A stretch of DNA of 64,000 bases from Micromonospora chersina (lineage in GTDB: Bacteria; Actinomycetota; Actinomycetes; Mycobacteriales; Micromonosporaceae), in the NCBI RefSeq assembly GCF_900091475.1, contig NZ_FMIB01000002.1, positions 5,084,001-5,148,000 of the forward strand. The letters run 5' to 3'. Positions 52,175 to 61,313 of this stretch are shown in pieces (within the stretch, counting starts at the first letter, position 1; every line of letters begins with the position of its first letter). Below the pieces are notes generated by a model. That model did not search any database, had not been told where the DNA came from, and was given only the letters and a program-made list of their open reading frames with translations. A program made the translations under genes and the position numbers.

Positions 52175-52275
52175 AACACGGCGGGGGGGGGGCGAAACGG
52201 TGGCGGCTCGACCGGGACATGGAGCGACGCCGCGCCCCGGGAGGGGCGCGGCGTCGCGGTGGTCTTGTGGATGGG

Positions 52276-52659
52276 TCAGGCGATCTTGCGCTGGTCCGGG
52301 ACGGCGGACTTGTGCGGCCGGCCCAGGCGGGCCTCCAGCCGGGCGACGTCCACGCGGGACTGCCGGCGGTCGGCCAGGTCCTCCCAGCCGAGGGCGAGCA
52401 GCCGCAGCCGCTCCGACTCGCTGAACCCGCCCCACACGCCGTACGGCTCGCGGACCGAGAGGGCGTGCGCGGCGCACTCGGCGCGCACCGGGCAGGCGCG
52501 GCAGACGGCCTTGGCGCCGGACTCCCGGCGCAACCGCGACGAGCCGCGCTCGCCGTCGGGGTGGAAGAACTGCGCGCTGTCGCGCCCGCGGCAGGCACCG
52601 AGCCGCTGCCAGTCCCAGAGGTCGACAATGGGTCCGGGCAGTCTGCGTACGTTCGACAT
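52276..52659 (-). CDS. whiD: WhiB-family Fe-S transcription factor, WhiB3/WhiD-like
   Basis: 127 aa. Four cluster cysteines C23, C53, C56, C62 (C-x29-C-x2-C-x5-C) and the GVWGG turn at 74-78. The sequence QFFHPDGERG ... GAKAVCRACPVRAEC ... EPYGVWGGFSESER is closest to WhiB3 (Mycobacterium) and WhiD (Streptomyces), and the position beside bldM and guaB supports that. The basic C-terminal tail (about 95-127) probably contacts DNA. WhiD is needed for late sporulation, WhiB3 for redox and lipid control. ATG 52659 has GGAGGAGGGG correctly spaced; GTG two codons earlier is in frame. Confidence 0.9.
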   Translation of the reverse strand: MSNVRRLPGPIVDLWDWQRLGACRGRDSAQFFHPDGERGSSRLRRESGAKAVCRACPVRAECAAHALSVREPYGVWGGFSESERLRLLALGWEDLADRRQSRVDVARLEARLGRPHKSAVPDQRKIA

Positions 52660-52912
52660 CAGCACCCCTCCTCCCGCGCGGCACCGCGGAATTCTCGTGG
52701 CCAGCTCCTACCGGGCGGCGGTCCGCGCGGGACACCGGTTCCGGACTGACCCCTCGGTACCCGGGCTTTCCCGCGCTCACACATCTGTGATCGAAAACCT
52801 CGGACAGTCGGCGGCATATGCCCCATCTGCCGGAAAAGTTCGGATGATTGCCCGGAACCTCCTCCCGAGCACACCCCGCCGTGGTCTGCTCTGAGGCGGA
52901 GAGGAGACCACT

Positions 52913-53737
52913 GTGCGTAGCGTTCTCGTGTGCGTTCGGACACCACTCGCAGCCCAGCATTTGACCTCCGCGGCGGCGCGGCTCGGGCTGGCCGGCGTGC
53001 TCCGGACGGCCGTCTCCGATCCCGAGGTGATGCTCCGGCTCGCCGAGCGGCCGGTCGACGTGGTGCTCGCCGACACCGCCCTCACCCGGCCGGACAGCGC
53101 CGGCTTCGTCCGCCGGGTGCTCGCCCGCGCCCCGCAGGCCGCGGTGCTGCTGCTCGGCGCCGAGGAGTCGGAGGCGGCCGCGGCCACCATCAGCGCCGGG
53201 GCGCGCGGCCTCATCCAGAACGCCGACCACGACCTGACCAGCGCGGTCGCCAAGGCGCTGCTGCTGCTCTCCGCCCCCGGGCGCACGAACCGGCACCGGG
53301 TCACCGACCCGGCCCGCGACGCCGCGGCGGTCGGTGGACCGGCCCGGTCGGCCGCGCCGGGGCGTACCCCGGCCGGGGCGGCGTGGCCGGCGGGCGCGGC
53401 GGGTCCGGCGGAGGGTCCCGGTGGGGCGCCCACGGTCGTGCCCGTGCAGCGCGGCGAGGACGCCGCCGATCCGGCGGCGGCCGAGGCGGAGCCGGGGCCG
53501 GCGGGCGGCCCGCAGCGGCCGGCGCGCACCCCACGCAGTGCCATCGGGCTCACGGAGCGTGAGCTTCAGGTGCTGCTGGGCATGGCCGAGGGCAAGAGCA
53601 ACGCGGAGATCGGGCGGGAGTTGTTCGTCTCCGAGGACACGGTCAAGACGCACGCCCGCCGGCTGTTCCGCAAGCTCGGTGCGCGGGACCGGGCACACGC
53701 CGTGGCCGCCGGCTTCCGCGCCGGCCTGGTCGCCTGA
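52913..53737 (+). CDS. bldM: BldM-like orphan response regulator with degenerate receiver
   Basis: 274 aa. The C-terminal LuxR-type HTH (about 208-270: LTERELQVLLGMAEGKSNAEIGRELFVSEDTVKTHARRLFRKLGARDRAHAV) is very close to BldM. The N-terminal receiver-like domain (1-120) is degenerate: the acidic pair after strand 1 is replaced (VCVRTPL), the loop corresponding to the switch Lys reads IQNADHD, and only the candidate phospho-Asp (LADTAL) remains. A Pro/Ala/Gly linker of about 70 residues joins the two. BldM controls aerial growth genes in Streptomyces; the whiD-bldM-guaB order supports orthology. GTG 52913 with GGAGGAGAC. Confidence 0.85.
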   Translation: MRSVLVCVRTPLAAQHLTSAAARLGLAGVLRTAVSDPEVMLRLAERPVDVVLADTALTRPDSAGFVRRVLARAPQAAVLLLGAEESEAAAATISAGARGLIQNADHDLTSAVAKALLLLSAPGRTNRHRVTDPARDAAAVGGPARSAAPGRTPAGAAWPAGAAGPAEGPGGAPTVVPVQRGEDAADPAAAEAEPGPAGGPQRPARTPRSAIGLTERELQVLLGMAEGKSNAEIGRELFVSEDTVKTHARRLFRKLGARDRAHAVAAGFRAGLVA

Positions 53738-53745
53738 GCGGCCGG

Positions 53746-54150
53746 TCAGTCCTCGGCGGAGTCGTCGGTGCCCTCGGTGAGGGTGTCGTGCACGCCGTCC
53801 GCGTAGCCCCGGGCGTAGTCCCAGCTCACGTAGTGGTCCGGGTCGGGGTCGTACGCCGGCTCGTGCACCCGGGGCCGCCCCGAGTTGAGCAGGTGGCGCA
53901 GGTTGCCCCGGAGCAGGTCCCAGTCGAAGTAATGGGGCTCGCGGCAGTCCTCGCACTCGATCACCAGGCCGCGGACCCCGATCGGCTGGAGCAGGGCCTG
54001 GTAGATCTCCAGGTCGGCGAGGTCCTCCAGGACGTCCTGCCGCTCGACCTCGGTCAGCGGGTCGAGCGGGTCGGCCTCGCGCGGGTCGTCCAGACCGGCA
54101 GCCGGATCGGCCGGGTCGCCGTTGAACGGGTCGATGGGCTCGTCGTGCAC
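53746..54150 (-). CDS. DUF5319 domain protein
   Basis: 134 aa, acidic (pI clearly low). It has an N-terminal Asp/Pro stretch, then LTEVERQDVLEDLADLEIYQALLQPIGVRGLVIECEDCREPHYFDWDLLRGNLRHLLN, with a CxxC pair (ECEDC) and conserved HYFDWDLL, as in the actinobacterial DUF5319 family found next to guaB. Function unknown; the single CxxC does not by itself make a zinc finger. GTG 54150 lies 6 nt after TACGGT, a leaderless arrangement. Convergent with bldM (8-nt gap). Confidence 0.85.
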   Translation of the reverse strand: MHDEPIDPFNGDPADPAAGLDDPREADPLDPLTEVERQDVLEDLADLEIYQALLQPIGVRGLVIECEDCREPHYFDWDLLRGNLRHLLNSGRPRVHEPAYDPDPDHYVSWDYARGYADGVHDTLTEGTDDSAED

Positions 54151-54156
54151 CCCCTC

Positions 54157-54162
54157 ACCGTA
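54157..54162 (-). promoter_or_regulatory. -10 element for leaderless DUF5319 mRNA
   Basis: TACGGT on the minus strand, 6 nt before the GTG at 54150. Confidence 0.4.
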
Positions 54163-54262
54163 GTCCCCGACCCCCCGGAAAGTCCGCCCCCGGCGTTCCC
54201 TGTGGCGCCGCCTACCCGGGCCCGCCGCTGCCGGGGGCGGCGCAGCTCAATGGGTACGATGA

Positions 54263-55912
<1,650 letters not shown>

Positions 55913-55942
55913 CCCACCACCCCCAACCACCTGGAGTCCCCC

Positions 55943-57061
55943 ATGCGTGACGTGGTCGAGATCGGGCTGGGCAAGACCGCGCAGCGCGGCTACCACCTGG
56001 ACGACATCGCCATCGTGCCGAGCCGCCGCACCCGGGACGTCGACGACGTCTCGACCGCGTGGCAGCTCGACGCCTACCAGTTCGGCATCCCCTGCGTCGG
56101 GCACCCCTCCGACGCGACCATGAGCCCGTCCTCGGCGGTGCGCCTCGGCCAGCTCGGCGGTCTCGGCGTGCTCAACGTGGAGGGCCTCTGGACCCGCTAC
56201 GAGAACCCGGCCAAGGTGCTGGAGGAGCTGGCCGGCCTGGACGAGGACGCCCGGGCCACCAAGCGGCTCCAGGAGGTCTACGCGGAGCCGATCCGCCCCG
56301 ACCTCATCGCCGAGCGGGTCCGCGAGCTGCGCGCCGGCGGCGGCACCGTGGCCGTCCGGGTCTCCCCGCAGCACACCCTGGCGCTCGCCCCGGTGATCCT
56401 CGACGCCGGCGTGGACATCCTGGTCATCCAGGGCACCATCGTCTCCGCCGAGCACGTCTCCACCACCGACGAGCCGCTGAACCTCAAGGAGTTCATCGCC
56501 GACCTCGACCTGCCGGTCATCGTCGGCGGCTGCACCGACTACAAGACGGCGCTGCACCTGATGCGCACCGGCGCGGCCGGCGTGATCGTCGGCATCGGCG
56601 GCGACGACTGGTCCACCACCGAGTCGGTGCTCGGCATCCGGGTGCCGATGGCCACCGCCATCGCCGACGCCGCCGCGGCCCGCCGCGACTACCTCGACGA
56701 GACCGGCGGCCGGTACGTGCACCTCATCGCCGACGGCGACATGCAGACCTCGGGCGACATCGCCAAGGCGCTCGGCTGCGGGGCGGACGCCGTGATGCTC
56801 GGCGAGCCGCTGTCGCTGTGCGAGGAGGCCCCGGCCGGCGGCGCCTGGTGGCACTCGGCCGCCAGCCACCCGTCGCTGCCGCGCGGCGCGTTCGAGGCGG
56901 CCGGCGAGCCGCTCGGCTCGATGGAGAAGCTGCTCTTCGGCCCGGCCGACGAGCCGGACGGCCAGCTCAACCTCTTCGGCGGGCTGCGCCGCGCGATGGC
57001 CAAGTGCGGCTACCGCGACCTCAAGGAGTTCCAGAAGGTCGGCCTGGTCCTCGACCGCTGA
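55943..57061 (+). CDS. guaB3: GuaB3 family IMP dehydrogenase-related protein
   Basis: 372 aa. IMPDH-like barrel without CBS domains: GLGKTAQRGYHLDDIAIVPSRRTRDVDDVS, LEGLWTRYENP, and GGCTDYKTALHLMRTGAAGVIVGIGGDDWST, where the usual CTTR catalytic loop is replaced, then [26 protein letters not shown]. Actinobacteria carry this paralogue beside guaB; it resembles GMP reductase-like enzymes but its reaction is unsettled. ATG 55943. Same operon as guaB. Confidence 0.92.
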   Translation: MRDVVEIGLGKTAQRGYHLDDIAIVPSRRTRDVDDVSTAWQLDAYQFGIPCVGHPSDATMSPSSAVRLGQLGGLGVLNVEGLWTRYENPAKVLEELAGLDEDARATKRLQEVYAEPIRPDLIAERVRELRAGGGTVAVRVSPQHTLALAPVILDAGVDILVIQGTIVSAEHVSTTDEPLNLKEFIADLDLPVIVGGCTDYKTALHLMRTGAAGVIVGIGGDDWSTTESVLGIRVPMATAIADAAAARRDYLDETGGRYVHLIADGDMQTSGDIAKALGCGADAVMLGEPLSLCEEAPAGGAWWHSAASHPSLPRGAFEAAGEPLGSMEKLLFGPADEPDGQLNLFGGLRRAMAKCGYRDLKEFQKVGLVLDR

Positions 57062-57121
57062 CCGGATGAGCGACCGACGGCGCGGGTGCGGATTCCGGTC
57101 CCACCCGCGCCGTCGCGCGTC

Positions 57122-57127
57122 TAGGCT
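57122..57127 (+). promoter_or_regulatory. -10 element for leaderless M1 peptidase mRNA
   Basis: TAGGCT, 6 nt before the ATG at 57134. Confidence 0.45.
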
Positions 57128-57133
57128 CGGCGG

Positions 57134-58525
57134 ATGACGCGGGGCCGGCGGTGGTGCGTGGCGGCGCTCGCCGTCGCGCTGCTGGCCGGCGGCTGCACCG
57201 GCGACGGCGGCCGGTTCCATCCGGGCGCCGCCGACGTGGGGGACCCGTACGTGCCGGGGGCCGGCAACGGCGGCTACGACGTCGGGCACTACGCGCTGAA
57301 GGTCCGCTACGACCCGGCCGACGACCGGCTCACCGGCGAGGCCGTCCTGACCGCCACCGCCACGAAGTCCCTGTCCCGGTTCCAGCTCGACCTTGCCGGC
57401 CTGACCGTCGACCGGGTACGCGTCGACGGCGCCCCGGCGAAGCACCGGCGCGACGGCGCCGAGCTCGTCGTCACCCCCGAGCACGGCCTGCCGGCCGGGC
57501 AGCGGTTCACCGTCGACGTGACGTACGGCGGGGTGCCGCACCCCCTGCCCAGCGCCGAGCTTGGCGACGGCGGCTTCCAGGCCACCCCCGACGGGGCGAT
57601 CGCGCTGGGCCAGCCCGAGTCGGCGAGCACCTGGTACCCGGTCAACGACCATCCCTCCGACAAGGCCACCTACGACATCGAGGTGACCGTCCCGGACGGG
57701 CTCGCCGCGCTGAGCAACGGGGTGCCGGGAGGGAAGGAGAGCACGGGCGGCTGGACCACCTGGCGCTGGTCCGAGGGCGCCCCGATGGCCAGCTACCTGT
57801 CCACTCTGGTCATCGGCGACTACCGGGTCACGACCGGCACGCACGCCGGGAAGCCGATCGTCACCGCGGTCGCCGCCGCGCTGCCCGCGGACGGGCCGGC
57901 CGCCGCCTCGGTGGCCCGCACCGGCGAGATCGTCGACTTCCTGGCCGGCCGCTTCGGGCCGTACCCGTTCGACGCGTACGGCGGGATCGTGCTGGCCGAC
58001 GACCGGTTCCGGTACGCGCTGGAGACCCAGTCCCGGCCGGTCTACGGCCCGGGGTTCTTCCGGGGCACCCGGCCGAACACCGAGGTGGTCGCGCACGAGC
58101 TGGCCCACCAGTGGTTCGGCGACAGCGTCTCGGTGGCCCGGTGGAGCGACCTGTGGCTCAACGAGGGCTTCGCCACGTACGCGGAATGGCTCTGGGCGGA
58201 GCACGACGGCGGGCGCACCGTCGAGCGGGCCTTCGCCGACCGGTACGCGGTCACCGACTGGAGCAAGCCGTCGGTGGACCCGGGCCGGGCCGCGATGTTC
58301 GGCGACGCGGTCTACCAGCGCGGCGCGCTCGCCGTGCACGCGCTGCGCCGCGCGGTCGGCGACGAGACCTTCTTCCGCATCCTGACCGGCTGGCTGGCCG
58401 AGCGGCGCGGCGGCACCGCCACCACCGCGGACTTCATCGGGTACGCCGAGCGGACGGCCGGGAAGCCGCTGCGCGCGCTGTTCGACGCCTGGCTGGTTGG
58501 TGCGACCGCGCCGGCCCTGCCGTGA
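57134..58525 (+). CDS. M1 family metallopeptidase lipoprotein (copy 1)
   Basis: 463 aa. Lipoprotein signal (CVAALAVALLAGGCTG; lipobox AGGC at about 18-21). The M1 N-terminal beta domain follows, then the zinc site HELAHQW (H321, E322, H325) with the third ligand E344 in LNEGFATY (HEXXH-x18-E). The substrate N-terminus motif GAMEN is not obvious; the equivalent strand reads FRYALETQSRP. Exported aminopeptidase anchored to the membrane. Shares long identical stretches (ALGQPESASTWYPVNDHPSDKATYD) with the next gene: a tandem duplicate. Predicted leaderless. Confidence 0.92.
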   Translation: MTRGRRWCVAALAVALLAGGCTGDGGRFHPGAADVGDPYVPGAGNGGYDVGHYALKVRYDPADDRLTGEAVLTATATKSLSRFQLDLAGLTVDRVRVDGAPAKHRRDGAELVVTPEHGLPAGQRFTVDVTYGGVPHPLPSAELGDGGFQATPDGAIALGQPESASTWYPVNDHPSDKATYDIEVTVPDGLAALSNGVPGGKESTGGWTTWRWSEGAPMASYLSTLVIGDYRVTTGTHAGKPIVTAVAAALPADGPAAASVARTGEIVDFLAGRFGPYPFDAYGGIVLADDRFRYALETQSRPVYGPGFFRGTRPNTEVVAHELAHQWFGDSVSVARWSDLWLNEGFATYAEWLWAEHDGGRTVERAFADRYAVTDWSKPSVDPGRAAMFGDAVYQRGALAVHALRRAVGDETFFRILTGWLAERRGGTATTADFIGYAERTAGKPLRALFDAWLVGATAPALP

Positions 58526-58616
58526 CGCGGACGTGATCGATCCTGGGTAGGCTGCCGCGGGCGGAGCGGCCCCGGGCAGGGCCGCGACGGTTCTGCTCCG
58601 GAAGGGGACACACGCG

Positions 58617-60071
58617 ATGGCGCGGCGCGGCGGACGACGACTCGGGCTGCTGACCTGCGGAGCGCTGCTGCTCGCCGGCTGCGGCGCCGGCGCGCCGGAC
58701 CGGTCGACGCCGGCGTTCACCGCGCCCGGCCCGACGGCCGAGCGCAGCTTCGCGCCGGGCGGGGCCGGCGCCGGCGATCCCTACTTCCCGAGCTACGGCA
58801 ACGGCGGCTACGACGTCGCCCACTACACGGTCAAGGTGCGCTACGACCCGGCGACCGACCGGCTCACCGGCACCACCACCGTGCGGGCCACGGCGACGGC
58901 CGACCTGTCGGCGTTCAACCTGGACCTGGCCGGGCTGACCGTGCGGTCGGTGACGGTGGACGGGGCGAAGGCCCGCCACGCGCGCGCCGACGACGAGCTG
59001 GTCGTGACCCCGGCCACCGGTCTCACCTCCGGCAACGGCTTCGTCGCCGAGATCCGCTACGACGGCCGGCCGGCGGCGCTCGACAACGACGTGCTCGGCG
59101 AGGGCGGCTGGCTGCACACCGACGACGGGGCGATCGCGCTGGGCCAGCCGGAGTCGGCGAGCACCTGGTACCCGGTCAACGACCACCCCTCGGACAAGGC
59201 CACCTACGACTTCGAGATCACCGTGCCGAAGGGGCTCACGGCGGTCAGCAACGGGGTCCCGAAGGGACGCAGCACCGCGGGGGACTGGACGACCTGGCGC
59301 TGGTCCGAGGGCGCCCCGATGGCCAGCTACCTGACCATGGTGGCGATCGGGAAGTTCCGGGTCACCACAGGCGAGCACAAGGGACGGCCGGTGTACAGCG
59401 CGGTCACCGTCCAGGTGGCCGACGGCGCGCCGGACCGGTCGATCGCGCGGACCGTCGAGGTGGCCGACTACCTGGAGAGCGTCTTCGGGCCGTACCCGTT
59501 CGACGCGTACGGCGGGGTGGTGGTCGCCGACGACCGGATCCGGTACGCGCTGGAGACGCAGTCGCGGCCGGTCTACTCGGCCGGGTTCTTCCGGCAGGGC
59601 GACAACACGGGCGTGGTCGCGCACGAGCTGGCCCACCAGTGGTACGGCGACAGCGTCTCGCTGCAGCGCTGGCAGGACATCTGGCTCAACGAGGGGCTGG
59701 CCACGTACGCCGAGTGGCTCTGGGCCGAGCACGCCGGGGAGTCCACCGTCCAGCGCACCTTCGAGCAGAAGTACGCGACAGCGTCGAGCCAGGTGTGGCG
59801 TACGCCGCCCGGGAAGCCGGGGGTGGCGAACCTGTTCGGCAGGTCGGTCTACGACCGGGGCGGGATGACCGTGCACGCGCTGCGGGTGGCGGTCGGCGAC
59901 AGCGCCTTCTTCACGATCCTGCGCACGTGGGCGGCGGAGAAGAAGAACGGCAACGGCAGCACCGGCGAGTTCGTGGCACTCGCCGAGCGGGTCTCCGGGA
60001 AGAAGCTCGGCAAGCTCTTCGACGCCTGGCTCTACGGCACCGAGCGCCCGCCGGCCCCCAAGCCGCTCTGA
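58617..60071 (+). CDS. M1 family metallopeptidase lipoprotein (copy 2)
   Basis: 484 aa. Lipobox LLAGC at about 19-23 (LLTCGALLLAGCG). Zinc site HELAHQW (H336, E337, H340) and E359 in LNEGLATY. Same layout as copy 1, with about 15 more residues after the lipobox and changes in the final helical domain, so the paralogues may differ in substrate. Here the leader is longer: TAGGCT at 58548, ribosome site GGAAGGGGA before ATG 58617. Converges on the LCP gene with a 1-nt gap. Confidence 0.92.
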   Translation: MARRGGRRLGLLTCGALLLAGCGAGAPDRSTPAFTAPGPTAERSFAPGGAGAGDPYFPSYGNGGYDVAHYTVKVRYDPATDRLTGTTTVRATATADLSAFNLDLAGLTVRSVTVDGAKARHARADDELVVTPATGLTSGNGFVAEIRYDGRPAALDNDVLGEGGWLHTDDGAIALGQPESASTWYPVNDHPSDKATYDFEITVPKGLTAVSNGVPKGRSTAGDWTTWRWSEGAPMASYLTMVAIGKFRVTTGEHKGRPVYSAVTVQVADGAPDRSIARTVEVADYLESVFGPYPFDAYGGVVVADDRIRYALETQSRPVYSAGFFRQGDNTGVVAHELAHQWYGDSVSLQRWQDIWLNEGLATYAEWLWAEHAGESTVQRTFEQKYATASSQVWRTPPGKPGVANLFGRSVYDRGGMTVHALRVAVGDSAFFTILRTWAAEKKNGNGSTGEFVALAERVSGKKLGKLFDAWLYGTERPPAPKPL

Positions 60072-60072
60072 C

Positions 60073-61185
60073 TCAGTTCCGCACCCGCAGCGACGGGTGC
60101 GCGGCCAGGTACGCGTCGGCGTCGCCGCCGCGCAGCGCCGCCAGGAAGTTCCGCCCCACCGGGAGCAGTTGCTCACCCCGGTAGGACCCGCCGCTGCCCA
60201 CGGCGTCGCCGGGGAGCCCGACCAGCACGAACTTCTCCGCCGGCAGGCCGCCCAGGGCGTACGCGAAGTCGACCAGCCGGCGGCCGCCGCCCACGTACAC
60301 CAGGGTCCTGCCGAGCGCGCCGACCACCTGCTCGACCCGGTCCGGGTCCCGGGCCAGTTGCTGGTCGAGGATCTTCCGGGCGAGCGCCCGGATGAGCTGC
60401 TGCTGGTGCCGCTGCCGGGTGTAGTCGCCGCCGGCGGTGTAGCGCTGGCGGGCGTAGTCGAGCGCCTGCCAGCCGGTCAGGTGCCGGTTGCCCGGCTGGT
60501 AGACCATCTGCGGCCCGGTGTAGGTGCTGCCGGACCGGTCCCGGTAGCGCCCGTCCGGCCGGCGGTGGATCGAGGCGACCCGCTGGTCGACGTACAGGTC
60601 CACGCCGCCGAGGGTGTCGACCAGCTTGTCGAAGCCGCCGAAGGTGATCACCGCGCCGGCGTCGATGCGCAGCCCGGTGTACCGGCTGACCGTGGTGCGC
60701 AGCAGCTCGTACCCCTGTTCCGTGCTGGGGTGCGCCTTGTCGCCGGGCACCCGGCTGCCGTAGCTCATGGCGTGGGTGAGCTTGGTGCGGCCGCCCGGGT
60801 AGCCGGCCTTCGGGTAGGCCGGAATGTCGACCACCAGGTCGCGGGGGAGCGAGAAGAGGTACGCGCGGCCCAGCCCGGCCGGCACGTGCAGCACCAGCAC
60901 GGCGTCGGCGTGCGGCTCCCAGCCCGGCACGCTGACCCGGGTGTCCACCCCGACGAGCAGCAGGTTGAGCGGCCCCTTCAGGTCGGCGCCGGGCGGCGGC
61001 GTGGGGCTGGAGGTGACGGGGGCCGGGGTGGTCGGCGCGGCGGTGGACGGGCTCGGCGTCGCCGGGCCGGCGACCGGGCCGGGCGTGGGGCGGGAGACCA
61101 GCCGTGTGGCCACCACCGCGCCGGTGCCGACCAGCATCACGGCCACCAGGGCGGCGAGCCCCAGCAGCCACCGTCGTCGCGTCAT
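60073..61185 (-). CDS. LytR-CpsA-Psr (LCP) family glycopolymer transferase
   Basis: 370 aa. Short cytoplasmic tail, one membrane helix (WLLGLAALVAVMLVGTGAVVATRL), a Pro/Thr-rich linker (about 40-75), then the LCP domain: LLLVGVDTR, HADAVLVLHV, YLFSLPRDLVVDIP with the catalytic Arg/Asp, GVDLYVDQRV, and LTGWQALDYARQRYTAGGDYTRQRHQQQLIRAL. LCP enzymes attach wall teichoic acids, arabinogalactan or other glycopolymers to peptidoglycan. ATG 61185 with GGGAGGGAG upstream; an 8-codon in-frame extension is less likely. Confidence 0.92.
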   Translation of the reverse strand: MTRRRWLLGLAALVAVMLVGTGAVVATRLVSRPTPGPVAGPATPSPSTAAPTTPAPVTSSPTPPPGADLKGPLNLLLVGVDTRVSVPGWEPHADAVLVLHVPAGLGRAYLFSLPRDLVVDIPAYPKAGYPGGRTKLTHAMSYGSRVPGDKAHPSTEQGYELLRTTVSRYTGLRIDAGAVITFGGFDKLVDTLGGVDLYVDQRVASIHRRPDGRYRDRSGSTYTGPQMVYQPGNRHLTGWQALDYARQRYTAGGDYTRQRHQQQLIRALARKILDQQLARDPDRVEQVVGALGRTLVYVGGGRRLVDFAYALGGLPAEKFVLVGLPGDAVGSGGSYRGEQLLPVGRNFLAALRGGDADAYLAAHPSLRVRN

Positions 61186-61313
61186 CGTGGTCTCCCTCCC
61201 CCGTGCCACCGCTCGGTGCAGGACAGATGGGATTCCCGTCGCATCGAGCGCTCTGCATGATCTGCGAAAAACTCTCGCTGGCGCTATAGCTACCCGTCGG
61301 TAATGATGCGTGC

